From Paraburkholderia mimosarum LMG 23256 = NBRC 106338 (GTDB lineage: Bacteria; Pseudomonadota; Gammaproteobacteria; Burkholderiales; Burkholderiaceae): a stretch of 64,000 nt of DNA. The stretch is taken from contig NZ_BBJJ01000030.1 in NCBI RefSeq assembly GCF_000739815.1, forward strand, positions 1 to 64,000, written 5' to 3'. The notes under the pieces were generated by a model, which was not told the DNA's origin, made no database searches, and was given only the letters and a program-made list of their open reading frames with translations. The position numbers and the translations under genes are program-made. Shown here piece by piece: positions 27,771 through 37,195 of the stretch (its first letter is position 1; the number at the start of each line of letters is the position of its first letter).

Positions 27771-28373
27771 TCAGCCGCCGAAGAACGCCAGTGCACCCAG
27801 CGCCACGCCCACGACGGCCACCCCGACCGACGTGTTCAGGAGCCAGCGGCGGCGCGTGAGCAGCGTGATCGCCGTGAGCGCGATCGAGATCTGGATGAGC
27901 GTCGTGGCCTGTGCCCAACGGTGATGGCCGTGCAGCAGCTGCTCGCTCAACGCATCGTCGTGCTCGACGGTCTTCTCCAGCTCCTCCGCCTTGGCGCGGA
28001 TCGGCGCTTTCTCTTGCCGATAACGGTCGGCGTCGCCGGCAAAGCGGCGCTGCGCGGCCTCGGCGTTCGGCGCGAGCGCGGAGAGCTGCGCCCCCAGTTC
28101 AGCGAGATTCTGCTTCTCGCCTTTCGCCTGATAGTAAGCCCATTGATTCGCGGCTTCGGTTTTGTGAATCGCCGCTTCGTTCTTGTAATAGAGGGCGAGG
28201 TTCTCGCTGTTGCCGCTCTGATAGGCAAAGATCGCTCCGATGGAAGCGAGAATCGCGGTCATCACCGCCATGCGGCCCGGGAAACGATCGCCTTCCCCAT
28301 GCCCGCCATGGCCCGCCGCGGCGTGTTCGACCGCGTGGTCGTGCGGCCCATGCACTTCGTACTCTTCAGACAT
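27771..28373 (-). CDS. DUF4337 family membrane protein
   Basis: This 200-residue protein starts with a His/Gly-rich cytoplasmic stretch (HGPHDHAVEHAAAGHGGHGEGD). One membrane segment follows (MTAILASIGAIFAYQ, about 38-53), then a long helical, probably coiled-coil region (about 55-150), then two C-terminal membrane segments. This layout is that of the DUF4337 family, which has no assigned function. The ATG at 28373 has GGAGAG seven bases upstream, so the seven extra in-frame codons before it are unlikely. The His-rich tail could bind metal. Confidence 0.75.
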   Translation of the reverse strand: MSEEYEVHGPHDHAVEHAAAGHGGHGEGDRFPGRMAVMTAILASIGAIFAYQSGNSENLALYYKNEAAIHKTEAANQWAYYQAKGEKQNLAELGAQLSALAPNAEAAQRRFAGDADRYRQEKAPIRAKAEELEKTVEHDDALSEQLLHGHHRWAQATTLIQISIALTAITLLTRRRWLLNTSVGVAVVGVALGALAFFGG

Positions 28374-28806
28374 CCAAAGACTCTCCGGTTTCACTGACTC
28401 GTCCTCGATCCGCGCTTCGCTCTCGCGACGAAGTGCGCGGCGCGCCGCCTGGCCCCGTGCGGCGCTTTAGCGGCCTCGCCCACTTCAAGGGACTCCGCCT
28501 ATAGGGGCTCAATTATCGTGAGCCCGGCGCGCTTGTCCAGTACCCGAACTCGATTGGATGTAACGAAAGTCGAAATGTCCCCGGACGTAAGCGAATCGTA
28601 GGTTCTATCGTCTATTTATTCAAATCAGGTACATCGGATGTTGCAATGCATCCCTCCCGCCTGCCGTTTGCGAACGTGGTTTTGCACCCCGAATTGCACC
28701 CTGAATGCGACCCGCGCCGTTGCAGTGCCACACGGCTCTGCCCGTAACGCCGCGCAGCATGCCCTGCGGCCTTCCGCCGTCAATAAAAAGCAACCTGGAG
28801 ACCATC
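28374..28806. other. 433-base gap between the DUF4337 and LuxR-type genes
   Basis: This is a divergent intergenic region that must carry both promoters. It is rather AT-richer around 28500-28640. No convincing promoter pair, RNA gene or terminator was seen. Confidence 0.4.
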
Positions 28807-30012
28807 ATGGGGCCCACCACGGCCGCACTCGCCGCAGCCACCGCTCCTGTCGTACGTAGTGCGCACGTGGAGCCGGGCGACCTTGAAATGGGCGGCCTGA
28901 TCGATGCGATCTACGACGCAGGTTTCGACACGCAACGCTGGCCGGATGTCTGCGCGCGAATCGCGCGGCGCATCGGCGCGCAACACGTGAATCTCACCAT
29001 GGTGCGGAGCGAAAGCGCGTTCCCACTCGACGACTGGGCGGGCATCGACGCTCCGTTTGCTCATTCCTACGCGCAGCATTACGGCGGTTTCGATCCGCTC
29101 CTGCCGCAAGTGCGCCGCTGGCCCGCCGGCACGCTCGTCACCGACACCATGCTCCGCCCGCAGGCGAGCCATGAGCGCAGCACTTTCGTTCAGGAATGGG
29201 TGCGCCCGCAGCACTTCTACACAGTGGCGTTCGCAAACGTGCTGCGCGAGGACGACATGGCCGGCGTGTTCGGCGCGCTGCGGCATGAAACGCGCTTCTT
29301 CAGCGCAGACGAGCTAGACGCGATGCGCGCGCTGCTGCCGCATCTGCGCAATGCGCTGCGCGTGCAGCGGCACACCGCACGCGCCACGGTATCGCACGAT
29401 GAAGGCGGCACCGCGCCCGCCGACGCGCTCGACGCGCTCGCGCACGGCGTACTGATCGTCGACGCCGATGCGCGCATCCTGTTTGCGAATCGCGCGGCAA
29501 CGGCGCAACTCGCGCGCGCGAACGGACTGCGCAGCGAACAGGCCACGCTCGCAGCCGCCACGGCCGCCGCCACGCAGGCACTGCGCGGCCTGATCGAGCG
29601 CGCCGCCGGACGCGATGCGCGCGGACGCACGGGCGGCGCGATGCTGATCGCGCGCCAGCCGCCCGACGAGCCGCTGCAGGCGCTGGTCTCGCCGCTGGGC
29701 ACGCACCGTCACGCCGGCATCGCGCACGGCGCGTGCAGCGGCATGGTCATGCTCATCGTGATCGATCCGCAGTCGTCGCGGCGCGGCGTGGAAACGCGTC
29801 TCGTCTCGCTGTTCGGCCTCACGCCAGCGGAAGCGCGCGTGGCCTGCGAGGTCGGCAAGGGGCTCAACCCCAAGGACGTTGCCGAGGCGCTGCAGGTGCT
29901 GCCCTCCACCGTGCGCACGCATCTGCATCACGTGTTCGCGAAGACGGCCACGCGGCGCCAGGCCGAATTGATGCGGCTGATCGCGCAGATCGCCATCGCG
30001 CGCGGGGATTGA
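28807..30012 (+). CDS. LuxR-type transcriptional regulator without a cognate synthase
   Basis: This is a 401-residue regulator. The C-terminal LuxR/NarL helix-turn-helix (about 335-395) contains FGLTPAEARVACEVGKG and VLPSTVRTHLHHVFAKT, with the typical recognition helix. The middle (about 212-300) resembles a PAS sensor (LDALAHGVLIVDADARILFANRAA). The N-terminal 200 residues (LIDAIYDAGFDTQRWPDV) are of a sensing type common in Burkholderia but are not a clear acyl-homoserine-lactone domain. The ATG at 28807 follows GGAGA; upstream in-frame codons are poor. No LuxI gene or response-regulator receiver is nearby, so ligand and targets are unknown. Confidence 0.8.
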   Translation: MGPTTAALAAATAPVVRSAHVEPGDLEMGGLIDAIYDAGFDTQRWPDVCARIARRIGAQHVNLTMVRSESAFPLDDWAGIDAPFAHSYAQHYGGFDPLLPQVRRWPAGTLVTDTMLRPQASHERSTFVQEWVRPQHFYTVAFANVLREDDMAGVFGALRHETRFFSADELDAMRALLPHLRNALRVQRHTARATVSHDEGGTAPADALDALAHGVLIVDADARILFANRAATAQLARANGLRSEQATLAAATAAATQALRGLIERAAGRDARGRTGGAMLIARQPPDEPLQALVSPLGTHRHAGIAHGACSGMVMLIVIDPQSSRRGVETRLVSLFGLTPAEARVACEVGKGLNPKDVAEALQVLPSTVRTHLHHVFAKTATRRQAELMRLIAQIAIARGD

Positions 30013-30039
30013 TTCCGGTTCGACGGGCGATTCACGCGT

Positions 30040-30090
30040 AAAAAACGGCCCGCTCAACCCGGTTTTCATGAACACGGATTGTGCGGGCCG
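30040..30090 (-). terminator. Terminator of the liv operon
   Basis: Read on the minus strand, arms at 30083-30090 and 30046-30053 (CGGCCCGC/GCGGGCCG) enclose a 29-base loop and are followed by TTTTTT. It lies 24 bases after livF and also faces the end of the LuxR-type gene. Confidence 0.7.
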
Positions 30091-30113
30091 CTGTCTGGCC
30101 TCACCCTGGACGT

Positions 30114-30815
30114 TCAACCGCCCAGATAGGCGCGCTTGATGTCGTCGTTGGCAAGCAGGTTTTCGGCGCTGTCGGCGAGCACCACGCGCCCGGTCTCCAG
30201 CACATAGCCGCGATCGGCCACATGCAGCGCCTTGTTCGCATTCTGCTCGACGAGGAACACCGTCACGCCTTCCTCGCGAATCGTGCGGATGATGTCGAAG
30301 ATTTGCGCGATCACGAGCGGCGCGAGGCCGAGCGTAGGCTCGTCGAGCAGCAGCAAACGCGGCTTGCTCATCAACGCGCGGCCAATGGCGAGCATCTGCT
30401 GCTCGCCGCCCGACATCGTGCCCGCTCGCTGTTTCGCCCGCTGATTGAGGCGAGGAAAGAGCTTGAACACATGCTCGATGCCCGCGTCGATCTCGTGCTG
30501 CGAGGCGAAGAAGCCGCCCATCTGCAGATTTTCCAGCACCGTGAGGCTCGGAAACACGCGGCGGCCTTCCGGCGAAATCGCCATGCCAAGGCGCATGATC
30601 TCGTGCGTCGGCATGCGCGTGATGTCCTGGCCTTCGAACGTCACCCGGCCCGAAGAGGCACGCGGCGTGCCGCAGACCGTCATCATGAGCGTCGTCTTGC
30701 CGGCGCCATTGCTGCCGATCAGCGTGACGATCTCACCCTTGTTCACTTCGATCGACACGCCCGCCAGCGCTTCGACCGCGCCGTAGTGGGTATGGACCTT
30801 TTCCAGCTTCAGCAT
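30114..30815 (-). CDS. livF: Branched-chain amino acid ABC transporter ATP-binding protein LivF
   Basis: This 233-residue ATPase has Walker A GSNGAGKTT, signature MSGGEQQMLAIGRAL and Walker B LLLLDEPTLGLAP. The LivF subfamily is recognised by its short length and the VEQNANKAL motif after the H-loop region. It pairs with LivG to drive import through LivH and LivM at the inner membrane. Its ATG overlaps the livG stop by one base (TGATG), and the operon terminator follows it. Confidence 0.94.
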   Translation of the reverse strand: MLKLEKVHTHYGAVEALAGVSIEVNKGEIVTLIGSNGAGKTTLMMTVCGTPRASSGRVTFEGQDITRMPTHEIMRLGMAISPEGRRVFPSLTVLENLQMGGFFASQHEIDAGIEHVFKLFPRLNQRAKQRAGTMSGGEQQMLAIGRALMSKPRLLLLDEPTLGLAPLVIAQIFDIIRTIREEGVTVFLVEQNANKALHVADRGYVLETGRVVLADSAENLLANDDIKRAYLGG

Positions 30816-31585
30816 CAGTCCTCTCCGAGATAGGCCTTGATCACGCGCGGGTCGTTGCGCACTTCATCGGGTTTGCCGATCATGATCGGCTTGCCGTGCT
30901 CCATCACGAGAATGCGGTCCGACACACCCATCACGAGGCTCATGTCGTGCTCGATCAGGAGTACGGAGATTCCGAACTCGTTGCGCAAACCGTCCACCAT
31001 CTGCTGAAGCTCGATCTTCTCCTGCGGGTTCAGACCGGCAGCGGGTTCGTCGAGCATCAACAGGCGCGGGTCGGTGATCATGCAACGCGCGATTTCGAGC
31101 CGGCGCTGATGGCCGTATGAAAGCGTGCCCGCCTCCCGGTTCGCGACGTCCTTCAAGCCCACGCGTTCCAGCCAGTAAGCGGCGCGCTCGAGCTCGGCAC
31201 GTTCGGCGCGGCGATACGCGGGCGTCGCGAAGAGCCCGCTCAGCATGTTGCGGTTCACCTTCAGGTGCTGCGCGACCATCAGGTTTTCCAGCACCGTGAG
31301 CTGCTTGAAGAGGCGGATGTTCTGGAACGTGCGCACGAGGCCGCGGCGCGCGACCTGATGGCTCGGCTGGCCGTTGATCGCGTGGCCATCGAGCACGATG
31401 TCGCCGGCGGTCGGCTTGTAGAAGCCGCCCACGCAGTTGAACACCGTGGTCTTGCCCGCGCCGTTCGGCCCGATGATCGCGAACACCTCTTTGGGACGCA
31501 CGTCGAAGTCGATACCGTCCACGGCCAGCAGACCGCCGAAGCGCATCTGCAGGCCCGCTACTTTCAACAACGCTTGTGCACTCAT
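30815..31585 (-). CDS. livG: Branched-chain amino acid ABC transporter ATP-binding protein LivG
   Basis: This 256-residue ATPase has Walker A GPNGAGKTTVFN, signature LSYGHQRRLEIARCM, Walker B LLMLDEPAAGLNP, and the LivG-specific long insertion after RTFQNIRLF. The reading frame is open far upstream into livM, but the family starts at the ATG at 31585, which overlaps the livM stop as ATGA. It forms the nucleotide-binding heterodimer with LivF. Confidence 0.94.
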   Translation of the reverse strand: MSAQALLKVAGLQMRFGGLLAVDGIDFDVRPKEVFAIIGPNGAGKTTVFNCVGGFYKPTAGDIVLDGHAINGQPSHQVARRGLVRTFQNIRLFKQLTVLENLMVAQHLKVNRNMLSGLFATPAYRRAERAELERAAYWLERVGLKDVANREAGTLSYGHQRRLEIARCMITDPRLLMLDEPAAGLNPQEKIELQQMVDGLRNEFGISVLLIEHDMSLVMGVSDRILVMEHGKPIMIGKPDEVRNDPRVIKAYLGED

Positions 31586-32865
31586 TGCGGCAACTCCACG
31601 TGCGGACGGCTCGCAGGCAAGAGGCCCTGCGGACGCCACATCATCATCAGCACCATCACCAGACCGAAGATCAGCATGCGGTACTCGGCAAAGCCGCGCG
31701 CCACCTCGGGCAGCGCCGTGAGCAGGATCGCGGCGAGCACGACGCCCAGTTGCGAGCCCATGCCGCCCAGCACGACGACGGCGAGAATGAGCGCCGATTC
31801 GATGAAGGTGAACGATTCGGGTGTGACGAGCCCCTGGCGCGCCGCGAAGAACGCGCCGGCGAGGCCCGCGAACGAAGCGCCCAGCGTGAACGCCGAGAGC
31901 TTGATGCGCGTGGGGTTCAGACCCAGCGAGCGGCAGGCGATCTCGTCTTCGCGCAGCGCTTCCCATGCGCGGCCCATCGGCATGAGCCGCAGGCGGCTCG
32001 TGACGAACAGCGTGAACGCCACCAGCACGAGCGCGAGCAGGTACAGGAAAATGACCATATGCTGGCCGCTGTACTCGATGCCGATCAGCTCGTTGAACGT
32101 CTTCGCGCCTTCCACGCTCGCGCGGCGGGCCATTTCGAAGCCGAACACGGTGGGCTTGGGAATGCCGGAAATACCGTCCGGACCGCCCGTGATGCTCGTG
32201 AGGTTGTTGAGCAGGAGACGGATGATCTCGCCGAAGCCGAGCGTCACGATGGCGAGATAGTCGCCGCGCAGGCGCAGCACCGGAAAGCCGAGCACGAAGC
32301 CGAACGTGGCAGAAGCAAGCGCCGCGAGCGGCAGGCACTCCCAGAACGTGAAGCCGAAGTACTGGTTGAGCAGCGCGTACGTATAGCCGCCCACCGCGTA
32401 GAAACCCACGTAGCCAAGGTCGAGCAGACCCGCGAAGCCCACCACGATGTTCAGGCCAAGACCGAGAATCACGTAGATGAGCGCGAGCGTGGCGACGTCG
32501 ATCGCCCCGCGCGAACCGAGGAACGGATACACCGCCCCGAACGCGAGCAGCACCCAGATCGCCACGCGCTGCTGGCGCGCGCCGAGTGCGGGCGCCTTGG
32601 GCAACGCGTTGAACAACTTCGCACTGCTAGTTGCTTGCACGAGCATCGGCTTGACGAGCTGGAACACGAACACCATGGCGGCGGCGATCCACACGGGGCG
32701 CCAGTGCTGCTGCAGCACGACCTGATAGCCGTCGAGCGTGAGCTGCAGACCGAGGATCGGTGCAGTGAGAATGATGGTCGCGACGGCGGCGGCCAGCGCG
32801 CCCTTCACCGTTTGCGACGAGGACGCGCCTTGGGCGGCCGCGCGAACCGAAACAGTTTGGCTCAT
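31582..32865 (-). CDS. livM: Branched-chain amino acid ABC transporter permease LivM
   Basis: This 427-residue permease has about ten membrane segments and the conserved GLNIVVGFAGLLDLGYVGFYAVGGY and GRAWEALREDEIACRSLGLN (coupling helix) regions. An N-terminal extension of about 100 residues with two or three extra membrane spans precedes the family core, as in other LivM proteins. It lies seven bases after livH and overlaps livG. Confidence 0.93.
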   Translation of the reverse strand: MSQTVSVRAAAQGASSSQTVKGALAAAVATIILTAPILGLQLTLDGYQVVLQQHWRPVWIAAAMVFVFQLVKPMLVQATSSAKLFNALPKAPALGARQQRVAIWVLLAFGAVYPFLGSRGAIDVATLALIYVILGLGLNIVVGFAGLLDLGYVGFYAVGGYTYALLNQYFGFTFWECLPLAALASATFGFVLGFPVLRLRGDYLAIVTLGFGEIIRLLLNNLTSITGGPDGISGIPKPTVFGFEMARRASVEGAKTFNELIGIEYSGQHMVIFLYLLALVLVAFTLFVTSRLRLMPMGRAWEALREDEIACRSLGLNPTRIKLSAFTLGASFAGLAGAFFAARQGLVTPESFTFIESALILAVVVLGGMGSQLGVVLAAILLTALPEVARGFAEYRMLIFGLVMVLMMMWRPQGLLPASRPHVELPQ

Positions 32866-32872
32866 ATCGACC

Positions 32873-33799
<927 letters not shown>

Positions 33800-33894
33800 G
33801 CCTTAAGCCCCGCGGCCGTGAAGCCGATGAGAGACCTGTGTAGAGACTCTTGAAGCCGTGCCGGCCATTTTTCGTTGCGCGCACAACGGCCATG

Positions 33895-33922
33895 AAAACG
33901 CCCCGCCAGGTATGGCGGGGCG
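33895..33922 (-). terminator. Terminator/attenuator between the binding-protein gene and livH
   Basis: On the minus strand a nine-bp stem (33914-33922 with 33899-33907) and six-base loop are followed by TTTT (33895-33898). It lies 24 bases after the binding-protein stop. Partial read-through here would give more binding protein than permease. Confidence 0.8.
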
Positions 33923-33945
33923 CTTGCGGCTTGCGGCGCGCCGGA

Positions 33946-35073
33946 TCAGTTCGCGGCGGTCTTGGTGGCGTCCTTGTGCCACGTGTAGACGACGAAGCGG
34001 AACGACTTCAGGTCGCCCTGTGCGTCGTACTCGACCTTGCCGATCGGCGTGTTGAAGCCGTTCTTGTGCAGGTAGGCCGCGACCTTGGTCGGGTCGGTGC
34101 TCTTCGCGCCGGCAATGCCGTCGGCGATCACTTCGACCGCGGCGTAAGCCGGCATCTGGAACGGACCGTTCGCGTCGCGCTTGGCATCGGCGAACGCCTT
34201 CACGAGCTTCGCGTTGGCCGGGTCGGCTGCGAAATCGGCGGGCAGCGTGACGAGCATGCCTTCCGAGGCCGGGCCGGCGATCGCCGTCACGTCCTTGTTG
34301 CCCACGCCTTCCGGTCCCATGAACGTGGCCTTCACGCCCTGCTCGCGCGACTGGCGCATCAGGAGACCCATTTCGGGGTGGTAGCCGCCGAAGTAGACGA
34401 AGTCCACGCCTTGCGACTTGAGCTTCGTGACGACTGCGGAGTAGTCCGAATCACCGGCGTTGATGCCTTCGAACACGACCACGGGAATGTGGGCCTTGTC
34501 GAGCGCGGCCTTGACCGACGTGGCGATGCCCTGGCCGTACGACTGCTTGTCGTGCAGGATCGCGACCTTCTTCGGCTTGACCTTGTTGATGATGTAGGCG
34601 GCGGCGGCCGGACCTTGCTGATCGTCGCGGCCGATGGTGCGGAAGACGAACTGGCGCTTCTTGCCCTCGGTCAGCTGCGGCGCGGTCGCCGAGGGCGTAA
34701 CCATCACGACGCCTTCGTTCTCGTAGATGTCCGAGGCGGGAATCGTCGAGCCCGAGCAGACGTGGCCGATCACGTACTGAATGTGCTGCGAAACGATCTT
34801 GTTGGCGACGGCGACGGCCTGTTTCGGCTCGCAGGCGTCGTCCATCAGGACCGCTTCGAGCTTGTTGCCGTTGACCCCGCCGGCGGCGTTGATCTGCTCG
34901 ATGGCGGTCAGGGCGCCCGCCTTGACCATGTCGCCGTACTGGGCGACCGGGCCGCTGAACGGGCCGGCAATGGCGATCTTCACGGTGTCGGCGTGCGCGC
35001 TTGCACCAAAAGCGAGCAGCGCGGCGGCCACGGAAACGGACGTAAGACGGTTAAGGCGTGACAACGGCGTCAT
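33946..35073 (-). CDS. Branched-chain amino acid ABC transporter periplasmic binding protein (LivJ/LivK type)
   Basis: This 375-residue type I periplasmic binding protein has a signal peptide (core VSVAAALLAFGASA, cleavage AHA-DT) and the family opening VKIAIAGPFSGPVAQYG. The conserved pair of cysteines is in DDACEP and GHVCSGS, and YxxxYFGG-type ligand-lobe elements (VDFVYFGGYHPE) follow. It captures leucine, isoleucine, valine or a related amino acid for LivHMGF. GGAG precedes the ATG at 35073. The exact ligand cannot be read. Confidence 0.92.
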   Translation of the reverse strand: MTPLSRLNRLTSVSVAAALLAFGASAHADTVKIAIAGPFSGPVAQYGDMVKAGALTAIEQINAAGGVNGNKLEAVLMDDACEPKQAVAVANKIVSQHIQYVIGHVCSGSTIPASDIYENEGVVMVTPSATAPQLTEGKKRQFVFRTIGRDDQQGPAAAAYIINKVKPKKVAILHDKQSYGQGIATSVKAALDKAHIPVVVFEGINAGDSDYSAVVTKLKSQGVDFVYFGGYHPEMGLLMRQSREQGVKATFMGPEGVGNKDVTAIAGPASEGMLVTLPADFAADPANAKLVKAFADAKRDANGPFQMPAYAAVEVIADGIAGAKSTDPTKVAAYLHKNGFNTPIGKVEYDAQGDLKSFRFVVYTWHKDATKTAAN

Positions 35074-35209
35074 CAGGAGCTCCTCGATTGTTTTCGGGTC
35101 AACCGGTCAGACGGCATGACCTGCGCAAACGAACAGCACCCCTATGAATTGCCGTGGGGAACAACCACGACGGGCACCAGAAAATAGACGTGACGGGGCC
35201 CGGCGTGTA

Positions 35210-35261
35210 TCAGCGCCCTGGTAGGCGCTGAGTTCGGAGAGCCTGTTGAGTTACAGGCTCT
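35210..35261. promoter_or_regulatory. Two adjacent perfect stem-loops upstream of the liv binding-protein gene
   Basis: Stem 1: TCAGCGCC/GGCGCTGA (35210-35217, 35224-35231). Stem 2: AGAGCCTGT/ACAGGCTCT (35238-35246, 35253-35261). Both have six-base loops and lie six bases apart, about 140-190 bases before the gene. No U-run follows on either strand, so they are not simple terminators; a structured leader or a small RNA is possible. Confidence 0.5.
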
Positions 35262-35578
35262 GTTGCGCAAGCATTCCGCCTGCCCCGTTCGCTGCAATTC
35301 GTTCCGGAAAGGTGGACCGGCCCGAATCAGCGACCCGCGGATGCTATCAATAATCGCATCTCACCGCAACCGCGAGTTTTTTTTCAGATATCGGCTTGAG
35401 TTTTGACGCTGATCAATTGAGGGCGTCCTCGAAAAGACTTGAAAATACCCCGGAAAATGGCCGCCCCGACGGACAATGGGCCGTCTCCCCGCGCTGCTGC
35501 GGCTCGCCGAGGGGATATCAAGCGGCGTGTTTGTTATTTTTAGAGAATCGGGATTAGCATTTTCTCTTCACGATCGAT

Positions 35579-35616
35579 TCGATGAAGAAATCCGATTCGA
35601 CGGATAGATTCATCGA
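35579..35616. promoter_or_regulatory. Long imperfect hairpin in the AT-rich region
   Basis: An eight-bp outer stem (35579-35586 with 35609-35616) and a five-bp inner stem ATCCG/CGGAT (35590-35594, 35601-35605) flank a symmetric three-base internal loop. Function unknown. Confidence 0.4.
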
Positions 35617-36074
35617 TTAATTGTTTACGAGAGAAGTTAATGAATATCAGTAAAGAGCAACATCGGGAATACCCTAAATGAGAAATATGCCAAATCATTG
35701 ATTAAAAAAGGAAAATATTACGATCACCTTAAAATTTAATTATTTCCGATACGGTGTTCCACCCATATCGCCATTCAACTATCCAATAAATACGATTTCC
35801 AATCCCATAACGAGATTTTTTTCGTCAAGTTTCGGATTTCCCGGAAAATCGAACCGTGCAATCTTGAATTAATCCCTCGCAATACCGTCGCGCACCCGCC
35901 TCGCCGGCCCGCAATAGCGTTCCTGCCCCGCGAGAGTCGGTGGTATCCTCGCTCCCTCGCCGCGCTCGCATGCACCATGACGGCGCATGCCGGGTGCTCT
36001 CGCGCCACGCGCGGAGCCGGCGATACCGCACCGACAGATCCGGAAGAACCCAACATCGGGGGAGATCAAAAACA

Positions 36075-37064
36075 ATGAAGACGTTCAAGCAGGCAGCCCT
36101 TGCCGCCAGCCTTTCCCTCGTCGCCAGCGCCGCAGCGCTCGTGTTGACTTCGGGCGCCGCGCAAGCCGCCGAAACCGCGACCGTGGAAGTGCTGTCGATC
36201 GTCGAGCACCCCGCGCTCGACGCGATCCGCGACGGCGTGCGCGACGAGCTCAAGGCTGCGGGCTACGACGCGGGCAAGAATCTCAAGTGGGAATACCAGA
36301 GCGCGCAGGGCAATACGGGCACCGCAGCGCAGATCGCGCGCAAGTTCGTGGGCGACAACCCGAGCGCGATCGTCGCGATCGCAACGCCTTCCGCTCAGGC
36401 CGTTGTTGCCGCAACGAAGTCCGTGCCTGTGGTGTACTCGGGCGTGACCGATCCGGTCGCCGCACAGCTCGTGAAGACGTGGTCGCCGAGCGGCACGAAC
36501 GTCACCGGTGTTTCCGACAAGCTCCCGCTCGACAAGCAGGTCGCGCTCATCAAGCGCGTCGTGCCGAACGCGAAGACCGTCGGCATGGTCTACAACCCCG
36601 GCGAAGCAAACTCGGTCGTGGTCGTGAAGGCGCTCAAGGAACTGCTCGCGCAGCAGGGCATGGCGCTCAAGGAAGCCGCCGCGCCGCGCACCGTCGACAT
36701 CGGCCCAGCCGCGAAGAGCCTGATCGGGAAGGCCGACGTGATCTACACGAACACGGACAACAACGTCGTTTCGGCGTACGAAGCGCTCGTGAAGGTCGCC
36801 AACGACGCGAAGATCCCGCTCGTCGCCTCCGACACGGACAGCGTGAAGCGCGGCGCGATCGCGGCGCTCGGCATCGACTACAGCGATCTCGGCCATCAGA
36901 CGGGCAAAGTCGTCGTGCGCATCCTCAAGGGCGAAAAGCCGGGCGCGATCGCCTCGGAAACGAGCAGCAGGCTGCAACTATTCGTGAACCCGGTCGCCGC
37001 GCAAAAGCAAGGCGCGACACTCCCGGCCGACCTGCTCAAGGACGCGACCTCGGTCGTGAAGTAA
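36075..37064 (+). CDS. ABC transporter substrate-binding protein, TrpX-like (ABC_sub_bind family)
   Basis: This is a 329-residue periplasmic binding protein. The signal peptide (core LAASLSLVASAAALVLTSGAA) is followed by VEVLSIVEHPALDAIRDGV, the typical opening of the family that includes streptococcal TrpX. Also visible are VVYSGVTDPVAAQLV and YTNTDNNVVSAYEALV. The family is linked to uptake of aromatic amino acids or other small ligands; the ligand here is unknown. The ATG at 36075 lies just after GGGGGAGATC. A strong hairpin separates it from the permease gene. Confidence 0.85.
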   Translation: MKTFKQAALAASLSLVASAAALVLTSGAAQAAETATVEVLSIVEHPALDAIRDGVRDELKAAGYDAGKNLKWEYQSAQGNTGTAAQIARKFVGDNPSAIVAIATPSAQAVVAATKSVPVVYSGVTDPVAAQLVKTWSPSGTNVTGVSDKLPLDKQVALIKRVVPNAKTVGMVYNPGEANSVVVVKALKELLAQQGMALKEAAAPRTVDIGPAAKSLIGKADVIYTNTDNNVVSAYEALVKVANDAKIPLVASDTDSVKRGAIAALGIDYSDLGHQTGKVVVRILKGEKPGAIASETSSRLQLFVNPVAAQKQGATLPADLLKDATSVVK

Positions 37065-37113
37065 GCCGGACCCTCAATCGTTACTGCGGCATCTGCGGTA
37101 AGCAACGACGGCA

Positions 37114-37145
37114 GCGGCGCCCGTCCCCATGCGGGCGGGCGCCGC
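37114..37145 (+). promoter_or_regulatory. Strong intra-operon stem-loop after the TrpX-like gene
   Basis: GCGGCGCCCG (37114-37123) and CGGGCGCCGC (37136-37145) form a perfect ten-bp GC stem with a 12-base loop and no U-run. Such structures often protect the upstream transcript and raise binding-protein levels over permease. Confidence 0.6.
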
Positions 37146-37195
37146 GCGTCGACTCCGGCGCACGGCTGCCGGAGACCGCAACAGGATTTTTCTCC

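Larger units (their letters stand above)
35074..36074. other. 1.0-kb intergenic region with AT-rich core and several hairpins
   Basis: This divergent region lies between two unrelated ABC transporter operons. The half next to livK has normal composition and two perfect stem-loops; 35520-35870 is strikingly AT-rich. No ORF with a ribosome binding site and family features was found; the best mini-ORF (13 codons from 35641) is not convincing. It should hold promoters for both operons and could hide a small RNA. Confidence 0.5.

Noticed and set aside
35641..35682. 13-codon ORF (starting MNISKEQ) in the AT-rich intergenic region
   Set aside because: Too short to support, no homology can be judged, and only a weak purine-rich stretch precedes it.
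35987..37195. Upstream extension of the TrpY-like permease frame through the whole TrpX-like gene (701 residues in all)
   Set aside because: The upstream part is Arg-rich and overlaps a well-supported binding-protein gene; the permease family begins at 37196.
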